Below are positions 15,749 through 24,030 of a stretch of DNA of 35,598 nt, piece by piece. Both the position numbers and the translations under genes were made by a program. This stretch comes from Chloroflexota bacterium (GTDB lineage Bacteria; Chloroflexota; Anaerolineae; CG2-30-64-16), in the NCBI GenBank assembly GCA_026389845.1, contig JAPLHB010000189.1, positions 1-35,598 of the forward strand, in the 5' to 3' direction. Under the pieces are notes generated by a model. The model made no database searches, was not told where the DNA came from, and saw only the letters and a list, made by a program, of their open reading frames with translations. How positions within the stretch are numbered: position 1 is the first letter of the stretch; each line of letters starts with the position of its first letter.

Positions 15749-16818
15749 TTCGGCAACACATACAAACAATCTTCCAAAAACCGCACCATCACCGTCTGCC
15801 CTTCGGGGTGGATCTCCGTACGTCGCGGGTCGCGCTCGATCAGCGACAGCATCTGGCCAGCGACCTCCACGTCATATTCGATGACGTTGCCCAGGTAGGC
15901 CGCACGGCGCACGATGCCGGCGACGTGGGCCTGGGGCGAGTCAATCTCCACCATTTCGGGGCGGAGGACGAGGGTGGCGGGGTCGCCGGGGCGGAGGGTG
16001 TCGGCGGGCGTCAGCGCGGTGAGGGTCGTGCCCAGCGCGTCGAGCACCAGGTGGCCGTCCCGCCGTTCGCGCACCGTCGCCTCGACGAAGTTGGCGCGGC
16101 CGATGAAATCGGCGACAAAGCGGGTGGCCGGGCGGCGGTAAATCTCGGTAGGAGTGCCGATCTGCTCGATCTTGCCCAGGTTCATCACGACGACTTGGTC
16201 GGAGAGGGTCATCGCTTCCACCTGGTCGTGGGTCACGTAGACGCTGGTAATGCCCAGACGTTTTTGAATGCGGCGGATTTCGGTGCGCATCTGCTCGCGC
16301 AGCTTGGCGTCGAGGTTCGAGAGCGGCTCGTCCATCAGCAGCACCTTCGGCTCCATCACCAGCGCGCGGGCCAGCGCCACGCGCTGCTGCTGGCCACCAG
16401 AGAGTTGGTTGGGCGCGCGATTTTCGAGACCGGTGAGTTCTACCAGCTCCAGCACGCGCGCCGCCCGTCGCTTGATCTCGTCCCTGGGCCGCCTCTGGAC
16501 GTTGAGGCCGTAGGCGATGTTCTCGAAGACGTTCAGGTGCGGAAAGATGGCGTAGGACTGGAAGACCATGGACATGTCGCGCTTGTGCGGCGGCAGGTCG
16601 TTGATCGCCTGGCCTTCGAGCAGGATGCGGCCCGATGTGGGAAACTCGAAGCCCGCGATCAGGCGCAGCGTCGTCGTCTTGCCGCAGCCGGATGGGCCGA
16701 GCAGCGTTACGAGGTCGCCGCGCTGGATGTTCAGCGACACGCCGTCCACGGCCGTCACTTCCCCCACCCCGCCGCGGCTGGTAAAGGTCTTGTTGACATT
16801 GTCGAGGACGAGATACAT
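15745..16818 (-). CDS. ABC transporter ATP-binding protein (FbpC/PotA type)
   Basis: ATPase subunit energising the importer encoded upstream. Motifs by residue: Walker A GPSGCGKT at 41-48, Q-loop Gln87, signature LSGGQ at 139-143, Walker B LLMDEP with Asp163-Glu164, D-loop SNLDAK, and switch His197. A C-terminal ~110-residue TOBE-type domain follows, as in MalK/PotA/FbpC. The 357-residue length is typical. ATG 16818 is preceded by AGGAGA with 5-base spacing. It sits between the fused permease gene and pfkB, overlapping the latter by 4 bases. The 107-base gap to the permease stop is short and carries no obvious terminator, so co-transcription is likely. Substrate class (iron, polyamine, phosphonate or sugar) cannot be read from this subunit. 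Confidence 0.95.
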   Translation of the reverse strand: MYLVLDNVNKTFTSRGGVGEVTAVDGVSLNIQRGDLVTLLGPSGCGKTTTLRLIAGFEFPTSGRILLEGQAINDLPPHKRDMSMVFQSYAIFPHLNVFENIAYGLNVQRRPRDEIKRRAARVLELVELTGLENRAPNQLSGGQQQRVALARALVMEPKVLLMDEPLSNLDAKLREQMRTEIRRIQKRLGITSVYVTHDQVEAMTLSDQVVVMNLGKIEQIGTPTEIYRRPATRFVADFIGRANFVEATVRERRDGHLVLDALGTTLTALTPADTLRPGDPATLVLRPEMVEIDSPQAHVAGIVRRAAYLGNVIEYDVEVAGQMLSLIERDPRRTEIHPEGQTVMVRFLEDCLYVLPK

Positions 16819-16925
16819 ACCGGTCTCCTAGCGTCAGTTCACGGCGTAGCCGCGGATTCCCACAGATAGACGCGGATTTCGCCTTTTTGATCCGTGTACA
16901 TCCGCGATCATCCGCGGCCCAACCG

Positions 16926-19289
16926 TCAAACTCCCAACGTCAAATCCACGTCCCCGCGGCCGCCCAGCAGCTTGCGGGTGACGAAATAGAGCACGCCGAT
17001 GGCGATCATCACCAGCACAATGATCACGGTCGAGTAACCGGCTGCGATGGCCACCCCGCCTTGCTCCCACTCGCTCATGATCGAGGCGGTGACGATGCGC
17101 CAGCGGGCGCTGACCAGGAAAATGATGGCCGACAGGCTGGTCATGGAACGGGTGAAGCTGAAAATGAGACCGGCCAGCAGCGCGGGCATGATCAGCGGCA
17201 GCGTGACCTTGCGGAAGGTATACTGCGCATCAGCGCCGAGGATGCCTGACGCCTCCTCGATGCTGGGGTCAATCTGCTGCAAGGCTGCCACGCCCGAACG
17301 CACCGACGCGGGCAGGCTGCGCACCACGAACGCGGCGATGATGATGAACGGCGAGCCGACCAGCGCGAGCGGCTGGCCCATGAAGCAGAGGGCGGCGATC
17401 AAAGCCAACAAGCCGCCGGTAAGCAACACTGCGGATTTCGGATTGCGGATTTCGGATTGATCTCGCGGTGAATTCGCAATCCGCAATCGCCAATCCGCAA
17501 TCACCAGCACCGACAAAAACGTGTAAACAATCGCCGTCAACGGCGTCGGGGTCTGGAAGAAGACCTTGACGTGGTCGGAGATTTGGAAGATCGCGTTGCT
17601 CCAGAAGCCGCGGGGGATCGCGCGGCTGAGGTCGGCGATGGGCTGGGCGACGAAGTCTATCCAGTTGAACAGCAGGAGATAGAGGCCCATGCCGAGCAGC
17701 AGCCAGGAAGGCCGAGGCACGCGGGAGAGCAAGCCCTTCGCCGTCCTCGGCCCCCGACCGGTGGCGAAGGCCACGATGCCGAGCAGCAAATACACCCCGC
17801 CCAGGATGTACATCACATAGAACGGATCCAACACGCCAAACAACAGCGCCAGCCCCACGCCGGCCGTGGTACCGATCAGCAGAACAAGCAATTGCTCGCG
17901 GCGGGTCTTGAGCGCGGTCGTCACCAGGTAGAACGCCAGGAAGCCGTAAAGGATGGCGACCACGAACCACGGCGGGGTGGCGAAGGCCAGCACGAAACCG
18001 ATGCCCAGGATCGTGCCGGGGACCGCGCCGCCCAGATTGGAGACGAAGTCGAGCGTGTCCTTGCCGCTGAACCGCTTGCGCACCACCAGGAACGCGATCA
18101 CCATGCCGGTCAGCGCGGCAATCGGTGTCGCGAAGGCGCTCAGGAAAGTCGTGTCCAGCACCGCTTCAACGCCGCGTGTCACCAGGAGTTCCCAATGCCG
18201 CAGCGTCGGGCTGAAGTCCGTACCCCAGGCATTGGCGAACGAGCCATAGATGATGGTTGCGTACAGCACCACGATCAGCACGCACATCAGGCTCGTGACG
18301 ACGATGAACGGCCAGCGGATATACGGCTCGCGCACCATGATGTGGCCGCCGGTCGGCTTGCCCGTCACCGAGACATAGGAGCGCCGGGTGACGTAGTAGC
18401 GCTGCACCAGGAAGACGGCCAGGGTCGGTAAGAGGAGCACGAACGCCAACGCCGACGCCTTCTGGTAATCGTATTCGCCGGCCACGGCCAGCCAGATCTG
18501 CGCCGACAGTACCGTGACGTTGCCGGAGATGAAGAGCGGGTTGCCCAGGTCGGCCAGCGATTCCACGAAGAGCAAGAGGAACGAGCCGGCGATGCCGGGG
18601 ACTAGCAGCGGCAAGGTGACAGTGCGGAAGATATGGAATTTGCCCGCGCCCAGGCTGTGTGCGGCCTCCTCCATGCTGGGGTCGAGCCGTTCCAGCATGG
18701 CGCGCACGATCAGATAGGCGACCGAGAAGAAGGTGATGACCTGGACAAACACCAGGCCATCCAGCCCGTAGACGTCGTTGGCGCCAGGTATAAAGTTGAT
18801 TCCGAGGAGCTTATGGGTGACCAGCCCGTTGCGACCGAAGAGCAGGATCGTGCTCAACGCGAGTGCAAAGGGCGGCGAGACCGTGGGCACGAGCGCCAGG
18901 ACGTGGATCAACCCCTTGAGCGGCGGACTACAGCGCACCATGGTGTAGGCGAAGATGAAGCCCAACACCGTGCCGCCGAAAGCCGTCAGCAACCCCATTT
19001 CGAGGGTGCTCAGCAAGACCTGACGCTGGTATGGCCCATAATAGGAATCGAAGAAGCGGGCGAAGTATTTCAGGCTCAGTCGTGTATACCACGGCCCGGC
19101 GGCATCCGCGTTCAGGAAGCCGCTCGCCGTGCCGCGGTACAGGGGAAAGATGACGAAGATGAACAGAAAAAGGCCGCAGTAAAGCAGGCTGATCATCAGC
19201 ACCGGGTCGCGGGCGATCAGGGCAAACTCGCGATAGCGGCGCCGCAGCGAAGTGGAGATGGCGGAATTGGGGGGTGCGGTAGGGTTCAC
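16926..19289 (-). CDS. ABC permease, fused double domain (FbpB/AfuB type) with internal insertion
   Basis: Membrane subunit of the importer. Two binding-protein-dependent permease domains are fused, each with an EAA loop contacting the ATPase: EEAAHSLGAGKFHIFRTVTL at ~207-226 and EEASGILGADAQYTFRKVTL at ~679-698. Fused FbpB-type permeases are normally about 550 residues; this one has 787. The excess is a block at ~441-640 inside the second domain, between GTILGIGFVLAF and LALVGSPFIIIAAFV, which are normally close together. The block holds several extra hydrophobic helices. It ends near a 24-residue stretch (RLRIANSPRDQSEIRNPKSA) translated from a repeat (17430-17502). The GTG 19289 start has only a weak AGGG ribosome site. 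Second gene of the operon, after the binding protein. Confidence 0.9.
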   Translation of the reverse strand: MNPTAPPNSAISTSLRRRYREFALIARDPVLMISLLYCGLFLFIFVIFPLYRGTASGFLNADAAGPWYTRLSLKYFARFFDSYYGPYQRQVLLSTLEMGLLTAFGGTVLGFIFAYTMVRCSPPLKGLIHVLALVPTVSPPFALALSTILLFGRNGLVTHKLLGINFIPGANDVYGLDGLVFVQVITFFSVAYLIVRAMLERLDPSMEEAAHSLGAGKFHIFRTVTLPLLVPGIAGSFLLLFVESLADLGNPLFISGNVTVLSAQIWLAVAGEYDYQKASALAFVLLLPTLAVFLVQRYYVTRRSYVSVTGKPTGGHIMVREPYIRWPFIVVTSLMCVLIVVLYATIIYGSFANAWGTDFSPTLRHWELLVTRGVEAVLDTTFLSAFATPIAALTGMVIAFLVVRKRFSGKDTLDFVSNLGGAVPGTILGIGFVLAFATPPWFVVAILYGFLAFYLVTTALKTRREQLLVLLIGTTAGVGLALLFGVLDPFYVMYILGGVYLLLGIVAFATGRGPRTAKGLLSRVPRPSWLLLGMGLYLLLFNWIDFVAQPIADLSRAIPRGFWSNAIFQISDHVKVFFQTPTPLTAIVYTFLSVLVIADWRLRIANSPRDQSEIRNPKSAVLLTGGLLALIAALCFMGQPLALVGSPFIIIAAFVVRSLPASVRSGVAALQQIDPSIEEASGILGADAQYTFRKVTLPLIMPALLAGLIFSFTRSMTSLSAIIFLVSARWRIVTASIMSEWEQGGVAIAAGYSTVIIVLVMIAIGVLYFVTRKLLGGRGDVDLTLGV
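17430..17502. repeat. Short inverted/direct repeat inside permease gene
   Basis: Repeated GCGGATTTCGGATT units (17431-17459) are followed, after ~12 bases, by complementary CGCAATCCGCAATC units (17475-17502). They form a long imperfect hairpin of a kind often dispersed between genes. Here it is translated in frame within the permease insertion. Confidence 0.75.
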
Positions 19290-19414
19290 GGCTACCCTCG
19301 CGTGGTGGGAGATTGGCAGACTGGTGGATCGGTAGACTGGGCTACTGGCAACCGGTAGATCGGGAGACGGCTCATCCAGTCTCCCAATCTACCAGTTCTA
19401 CCAATCTACCGAAC
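19290..19414 (-). repeat. Repeat-rich spacer between binding-protein and permease genes
   Basis: Alternating copies of GGTAGATTGG/GGTAGACTGG-like units and their complements (CCAATCTACC) make a long imperfect hairpin between ~19310 and 19412. Such spacers commonly lower expression of the permease relative to the binding protein. That function is inferred here. Confidence 0.5.
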
Positions 19415-20452
19415 CTACTTCAGATCCTTCGCCGCGGCAAGCTCGTTCGTAAACTTGTCAATGAACGCCTTCTTGTTGTCGCCGGCCCACTGGAAGTTGT
19501 AGTCAATCAGCTTGACCTGGAGCAACTCGGGGTGCGAGAGCTTCACACCCGATACCGTCGGCGCTTGATAGGCCGCGTACTTGGGGCCGAGCGCCTGCGC
19601 ATCGGCGGTCAGCGCCCAGTCGAACCAGAGCTTGGCCGCGCTCAGGTGCTTGGCGCCCTTGAGGATGCCCATGCCGCCGATCTCGTAGCCGGTGCCTTCA
19701 GCGGGGAAGGACAACTCCAGCGGCTGCTTATTGTTCTCGATCTCGTTCACGGTATCGTGCGAGAAGACGACCGCCACCGCTGCCTCGCCCTGGCCGACGA
19801 ACTTGGCCGGCGCGGCGCCGCTCTTGGTGTATTGGGAGATCTGGCCGGCGTACTTCTTCAGGTATTCCCAGCCGGCCTGCTCGCCGCGAATCTGGAGCAC
19901 GGTCGCCAGGGCGGTGTACGAGGTGCCGGAGGTGGACGGATGCGCCACCATCACCAGGCCCTTGAACTCAGGCTTCAGCAGATCATCCCACGAGGTGGGC
20001 GCCTTGCTGCCGGGATGCGCGGCCAGCCAGTTCTTGTTAGTGGCGAAGCCCAGGCTGCCGACGTAGATGCCGGCCCAGGTGTTATCCTTGTCCTTGTACT
20101 TGGCCTGATCGAGGAGATTCTTGAAGTTGGGGGAGTTGTAGGCCTGGAGCAAGCCTTCGTTCTTGGCCTGAATGAAGCTGTCAATGGGGCCACCCCACCA
20201 GATGTCGAAGGTTGGGTTGGCCTTCTCCGCCTGGATGCGGGCCACGGCTTCACCCGCCGACAGACGAACGTAGTTGACGGTGATCTTGTACTTGGCCTCG
20301 AACTCCTGCTTCATACCCTGGCACCACTGCTCCTGCGGCGTGCAGAGGACGTTGATCTCTGTATCCTTCGGGGCTGCGGGCGCACATGCGCCGAGGCTGC
20401 TGACGACGAGGCTCAACAAAATGAGCACGGCGAACAACGAAAAACGCTTCAT
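19415..20452 (-). CDS. ABC transporter substrate-binding lipoprotein (AfuA/PotD-like)
   Basis: Extracytoplasmic receptor of the importer. A lipoprotein signal runs from MKRFSLFAVL to the lipobox LGAC with Cys23, so the mature protein is lipid-anchored. The rest is a family 1-type binding protein: FDIWWGGPIDSFIQA, SWDDLLKPEFKGLVMVAHPS and the GTSYTA loop are characteristic of the iron/polyamine/2-aminoethylphosphonate group. ATG 20452 is chosen over an upstream in-frame start because AAGGAGG precedes it and the signal peptide starts there; length 345 residues. First gene of the operon, behind a strong predicted promoter (20498-20526). Ligand unknown: family annotation would say iron(III), but the PfkB kinase in the operon argues for a phosphorylatable organic substrate. 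Confidence 0.92.
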   Translation of the reverse strand: MKRFSLFAVLILLSLVVSSLGACAPAAPKDTEINVLCTPQEQWCQGMKQEFEAKYKITVNYVRLSAGEAVARIQAEKANPTFDIWWGGPIDSFIQAKNEGLLQAYNSPNFKNLLDQAKYKDKDNTWAGIYVGSLGFATNKNWLAAHPGSKAPTSWDDLLKPEFKGLVMVAHPSTSGTSYTALATVLQIRGEQAGWEYLKKYAGQISQYTKSGAAPAKFVGQGEAAVAVVFSHDTVNEIENNKQPLELSFPAEGTGYEIGGMGILKGAKHLSAAKLWFDWALTADAQALGPKYAAYQAPTVSGVKLSHPELLQVKLIDYNFQWAGDNKKAFIDKFTNELAAAKDLK

Positions 20453-20497
20453 GTTCTTCCTCCTTGAAGATAGTGGGAATGAGGGGCTACCGTCGCA

Positions 20498-20526
20498 AAC
20501 ATACCACAAAGCGGCGCGACTGTCAA
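20498..20526 (-). promoter_or_regulatory. Vegetative promoter of the AfuA-type importer operon
   Basis: On the minus strand, a perfect TTGACA (20521-20526) is separated by 17 bases from TATGTT (20498-20503). Transcription would start near 20491, about 40 bases before the binding-protein start codon. Confidence 0.75.
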
Positions 20527-20562
20527 ATGGTTTTCGGCCCCAGTTCGTCAAGGAAGGACGAT

Positions 20563-20720
20563 CTTAACATCGCCCCGGTGCATGCCCGGGCCATTCAGGA
20601 CACACCAGATGTCGAGCTGGCCGCGGTCGCCACACGGGATGAGGCGCGCGGGCGGGCGTTTGTCGCCGAGCACGGCGGCGTGTGGTTCGCCGACTACCAG
20701 GAGCGGAGTCATTGCCGGGG
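20563..20720 (+). pseudogene. N-terminal remnant of a Gfo/Idh/MocA oxidoreductase gene
   Basis: The plus frame reads NIAPVHARAIQDTPDVELAAVATRDEARGRAFVAEHGGVWFADYQE (fragments quoted separately: NIAPVHARAIQ, VELAAVATRDEARGRAF, WFADYQE). This matches the first Rossmann unit of NAD(P)-dependent sugar dehydrogenases after the glycine-rich loop. The glycine-rich start itself and everything after ~55 residues are gone; the frame then runs into the antisense end of the isomerase gene. A small relic between two catabolic operons. Confidence 0.65.
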
Positions 20721-20730
20721 TATTGTCTCC

Positions 20731-21552
20731 TCAGGAATCCGCGAAGGCCTGCCTCATCCACGCCAGGCAGGAAGCGACGATCGGTTCTGGATTCAGGACG
20801 TATTGCATGCCCAGTTCAGCCGATACATAGCGCGCGTAGCCGATGCGTTTGAGCGCGGCGATGAACGGTGCGAAATTGATCGTGCCTTGCCCCGGAGCCA
20901 GGTGCGTATCGGCCGAACCATCGTTGTCATCCAGGTCCACGTGCCCCAGGAGCGTTCCTAGTTTCGCAACACCCTCGGCCAGGTCCTCGCCGTTGACGTG
21001 CAGGTGCCCGGTGTCGAGCAGGATGCCGAGCCGCGGGTCGTTGATCTCGCGCATCATCCGCAGGCCGTCGTCCAGCGTCAGAACCTGGTTGGATTCGAAG
21101 CGATGGGCAGGCTCGATGTAGAGGCGCAGGCCCATGCCGCGCATGTATTCCAGAATTTCGACGATGCTCCGGCGCAGACAATCCCAGCCCTGTTCCAGCG
21201 GTTGATCGAGCAAGCTCATGCCTGCGCACACGTGTACCGAGGGCGCGCCGAGCAGGAGCGCGTTGTCCACGTTGTCCATGATGTAGCGCACGCTGTCCCG
21301 GCGCACCTTCTCGTTGGATGATGCCAACAGCGACGGATAGCGGAACTGGGCGGGGACAACGTGACAGACCTCCATGCCATACTCGGCCAACAGGTCGCGT
21401 ATCTCCGGCAGTTGTGCGTGCAGATCCTGCCGGTACATGTGCGGCCGGCCGCCCCACATCGCGATCCCATCATAGCCCATCCGGCCCATGCTGCGGATGG
21501 CGTACTGCAGCGAGTAGTTGCTGTAGACAAATGACGATTGTGCGAACTTCAC
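20731..21552 (-). CDS. TIM-barrel sugar isomerase/epimerase (FrlC-like)
   Basis: Member of the AP-endonuclease-2/xylose-isomerase-like TIM-barrel family, which isomerises or epimerises sugars with a divalent metal. The candidate metal set is Glu147 (YIEPAHR), Asp180 and His183 (LLDTGHLHV), His204 (GHVDLDDND) and Glu246 (SAELG). The opening GYDGIAMWGGRPH strongly recalls fructoselysine 3-epimerase FrlC and related epimerases, though exact substrate cannot be assigned. The length of 273 residues is typical. Start GTG 21552 has GGAG 5 bases upstream. It follows the UroD-like gene after 238 bases occupied by a degraded repeat, so it may be at the end of the same operon or separately expressed. 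Confidence 0.88.
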   Translation of the reverse strand: MKFAQSSFVYSNYSLQYAIRSMGRMGYDGIAMWGGRPHMYRQDLHAQLPEIRDLLAEYGMEVCHVVPAQFRYPSLLASSNEKVRRDSVRYIMDNVDNALLLGAPSVHVCAGMSLLDQPLEQGWDCLRRSIVEILEYMRGMGLRLYIEPAHRFESNQVLTLDDGLRMMREINDPRLGILLDTGHLHVNGEDLAEGVAKLGTLLGHVDLDDNDGSADTHLAPGQGTINFAPFIAALKRIGYARYVSAELGMQYVLNPEPIVASCLAWMRQAFADS

Positions 21553-21565
21553 GTTTACTCCATTC

Positions 21566-21789
21566 TGTCACCCTGAGAACTGCCATGCCGCGTGGCGCAT
21601 TCGTGAAGCAAGAAACCCCACCGCTTGTCATGCTGAGCGGGTCGTTCCCGTGTCTTGTGTTGCGGCGAGCTTCCAGCGAAGCATCCATTCGCTGCGCTCA
21701 GAGCTTGTCCTGAACACAGTGAAGGGGTGACAAGTTTCTGAGCAGTCCCGCTGTGACTGACGTTGACTTGTTAACCCGCTCAGCATGAC
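21566..21789. repeat. Degenerate composite copy of the 137-bp inverted-repeat element
   Basis: Contains TGTCACCCTGAG (21566) and TGTCATGCTGAGCGGGTC (21626), with internal TTCCAGCGAAG shared with the other copies. It also has GGGGTGACA and a terminal CCCGCTCAGCATGAC (ending 21789). The order suggests one element interrupted by, or recombined with, another. It fills the gap between the UroD-like and isomerase genes. Confidence 0.6.
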
Positions 21790-21790
21790 C

Positions 21791-23014
21791 TTACCTATCG
21801 TAGTTGCCGTACGCCAGCGCCGCGTCCAACATGGCGACGATGTTCTCCGGCGGAACGTTGGCTTGAATATTGTGGACCTGGTTGAAGACGAACCCGCCGC
21901 CCGGCGCCAGGATGTCAATCTGCCGGCGGACGTGGTCGGCAACCTGCTCAGGAGTTGCCTCGGGCAAGACGTGTTGTGTATCCGCGCCACCGCCCCAAAA
22001 GACCAGATCGCGCCCAAATTCGGCCTTGAGCCGGACAGGATCCATGCCGACGGCGGAGATCTGCACCGGGTTGAGGATGTCAACGCCGGCCTCGATCAGA
22101 TCGGGGATCAGGGGATAGATGCCGCCGCAGCAGTGCAGGAATAGGGGCAGGCCGCTGCGCGCCTTGATGAACTGCCACACCTGCTGCTGGTACGGTTTGA
22201 CGAGCCGGCGGTACATACGCGGCGAAAGCTGAGGGCCGTTCTGCGTCCCCAGGTCATCGCCCACTTGCACGATGTCAATATATTCGCCCACCGCGTCCAG
22301 GTAGCGCGCCAGATCGGCACAGGCGCTGTCAGCGAACCGCTGCAACAGCGCTTCGGCCATGACGGGCTGTCCCGCCAGGTCTTCCATGAAACGCTGCCAG
22401 CCGCGCACGCGCTGCGCGCCCTCGTAGAGATTGATGCCCGTCAGACCGAGGATGGCCCTGTCGGTGGTGGCGCGCAACCGCCGCGCCTCCGCGGCCAGCC
22501 AGGCCAGCTCGGCATCAGAGATTGACGGCGGCTGCCATGCCTCGATTTCGGCGATCGTCGCGGCGTCCGCCAGCGGCTCGTACACCGGCTCATAGTACAG
22601 CCCGCCGGCCGGCATGCGATAGAGCATGTGACCCGCGGCGTCGCGAATCTCAAGACCGCCATCTTCCCGCGGCAACTGTTCCAAACCGTCTGGGATCAGG
22701 GCCGGCGAACCGTCGGGCAAGCGCCACGGCTTCCACCGCGGTCGGGATGGATCGAGACCCAGGGCCACACGCGGCAGCGGCAGGACGTCCAGGTGGAACC
22801 GGTCCAGGATGGCCGTTTCCGGCTGGGCCAGTTGCTGCATGATGTCGTACAGCGTGGTCTGGCCGCCCTCGATGCCGAGGTGCGCTTTTAACCGGTTATA
22901 GGCGATGGCCTGGATGCCCGATGACCGCATGGCGCCCAGGTCAATGGGCACGCGGTCGGCTTCCTGGTGACGAAGTGCTGCCAGGACCCGTTCTCGCGAC
23001 GTCATCACGTTCAT
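21791..23014 (-). CDS. Uroporphyrinogen decarboxylase (UroD)-like family protein
   Basis: UroD-superfamily TIM-barrel protein of the catabolic/methyltransferase-like branch (relatives of MtaA/CmuA), not a haem-synthesis enzyme. It begins with the family's SRERVLAALRHQEADRVPIDLG and has VGDDLGTQNG at ~251-260. His294-Cys295-Cys296 in LFLHCCGGI resembles the zinc/methyl-corrinoid-binding region, and GGGADTQHVLPEATPEQV follows further on. The length of 407 residues fits. ATG 23014 overlaps the OppF-type stop as ATGA, so it is translationally coupled to the transporter; an ATG three codons downstream is an alternative. Such genes recur beside sugar and peptide ABC importers in Chloroflexota, where their reaction is unproven. 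It could process a C1 or carboxylated group on the imported compound. Confidence 0.88.
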   Translation of the reverse strand: MNVMTSRERVLAALRHQEADRVPIDLGAMRSSGIQAIAYNRLKAHLGIEGGQTTLYDIMQQLAQPETAILDRFHLDVLPLPRVALGLDPSRPRWKPWRLPDGSPALIPDGLEQLPREDGGLEIRDAAGHMLYRMPAGGLYYEPVYEPLADAATIAEIEAWQPPSISDAELAWLAAEARRLRATTDRAILGLTGINLYEGAQRVRGWQRFMEDLAGQPVMAEALLQRFADSACADLARYLDAVGEYIDIVQVGDDLGTQNGPQLSPRMYRRLVKPYQQQVWQFIKARSGLPLFLHCCGGIYPLIPDLIEAGVDILNPVQISAVGMDPVRLKAEFGRDLVFWGGGADTQHVLPEATPEQVADHVRRQIDILAPGGGFVFNQVHNIQANVPPENIVAMLDAALAYGNYDR

Positions 23015-24030
23015 GCCATGCCAGCCAGATTCAACTCGTCAGCGCGATGGCAGGCCGCGTAGTGACCGGGCGTTATTTCCCGGTAGGCAGGCGATTCAGT
23101 CTTGCAGCGGTCAATGCAGTAGGTGCAGCGCGGATGGAAGTAGCAGCCCGAAGGCGGATTGGCCGGACTGGCAACTTCGCCGGGCAGCTCCACATTGCCG
23201 GTCTTGATGCGCGGGTCGGCCACGGGCAGCGCGGCCAACAGCGCGGCGGTGTACGGGTGGCGTGGTCGGGCGAACAGCTCTTGCGCTGGCGCCGTCTCGA
23301 CGATCTTGCCCACGTACATCACTGTGACGCGGTCGCAGATGTGCTTGACCACGCTCAGGTTGTGCGAGACGAACAGGTACGTCAGGTGCAGCCGCTTCTG
23401 CAGATCGAGCAGCAGGTTGAGCGTCTGCGCCTGAACCGAGACGTCCAGCGCGGAAACCGGTTCGTCCGCGACGACCAGACGCGGGTTGAGGGCCAGGGCG
23501 CGGGCGATGCCGATGCGCTGGCGCTGCCCGCCGCTGAAGGCATGGGGGAAGCGCTGCATGAACTCGGGGCGCAGTCCCACCAGGCGCAGCAACTCGGCCA
23601 CGCGCTCCTCGCGCTCCCTGCGGTTGCGCATCCCAGCGATGAGCAGCGGCTCGCCCACGATGTCGAACAGCGTCATGCGGGGGTTAAGCGACCCGTAAGG
23701 GTCTTGAAAAATCATCTGCATTTGCGAGCGCAGCGGCTTCAACTGTGCCCGGTTGAGCGTGGCGAGGTCTACGACGTCACCGCCTCCCGTTCGGAAGAGC
23801 ATCTGCCCGGATGTGGGAGTGAGCGCGCGCAAGATGCAGCGCGAGGCTGTGGTCTTGCCGCAGCCGCTCTCCCCCACCAGCCCCAACGTCTCGCCTTCGT
23901 TGATGAAGAAATTGATGTCGTCAACGGCCCGGACGTAGCCGACCGTCTTGCGCAGGAAGCCTCGCCGGATCGGGAAGTACTTGCGCAGATCCTTGACTTC
24001 AAGCAGCGGCTGAGAGTTTGTGTTCGTCAT
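23011..24030 (-). CDS. Oligopeptide/dipeptide-type ABC ATP-binding protein (OppF-like)
   Basis: Second of two ATPases driving the family 5 importer. Residues: Walker A GESGCGKT at 53-60, signature FSGGQRQRIGIARAL, Walker B LVVADEPVSALDVSVQ, then switch His in FVSHNLSVV. The C-terminal CYFHPRCTYCIDRC region is the oligopeptide-transporter-type Cys-rich extension (possible Fe-S site). The 339-residue length is normal for OppF/DppF. ATG 24030 overlaps the OppD stop by 4 bases (ATGA), so subunits are made in stoichiometric order. The downstream UroD-like gene overlaps in the same way. Substrate may be a peptide, nickel chelate or oligosaccharide; the sugar genes around favour a glycoside. Confidence 0.95.
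   Translation of the reverse strand: MTNTNSQPLLEVKDLRKYFPIRRGFLRKTVGYVRAVDDINFFINEGETLGLVGESGCGKTTASRCILRALTPTSGQMLFRTGGGDVVDLATLNRAQLKPLRSQMQMIFQDPYGSLNPRMTLFDIVGEPLLIAGMRNRREREERVAELLRLVGLRPEFMQRFPHAFSGGQRQRIGIARALALNPRLVVADEPVSALDVSVQAQTLNLLLDLQKRLHLTYLFVSHNLSVVKHICDRVTVMYVGKIVETAPAQELFARPRHPYTAALLAALPVADPRIKTGNVELPGEVASPANPPSGCYFHPRCTYCIDRCKTESPAYREITPGHYAACHRADELNLAGMA

Noticed and set aside
15598..16869. 423-codon plus-strand frame opposite the ABC ATPase gene
   Set aside because: Antisense to a clear ABC ATPase; Arg/His/Gly-rich composition typical of a shadow frame in GC-rich DNA.
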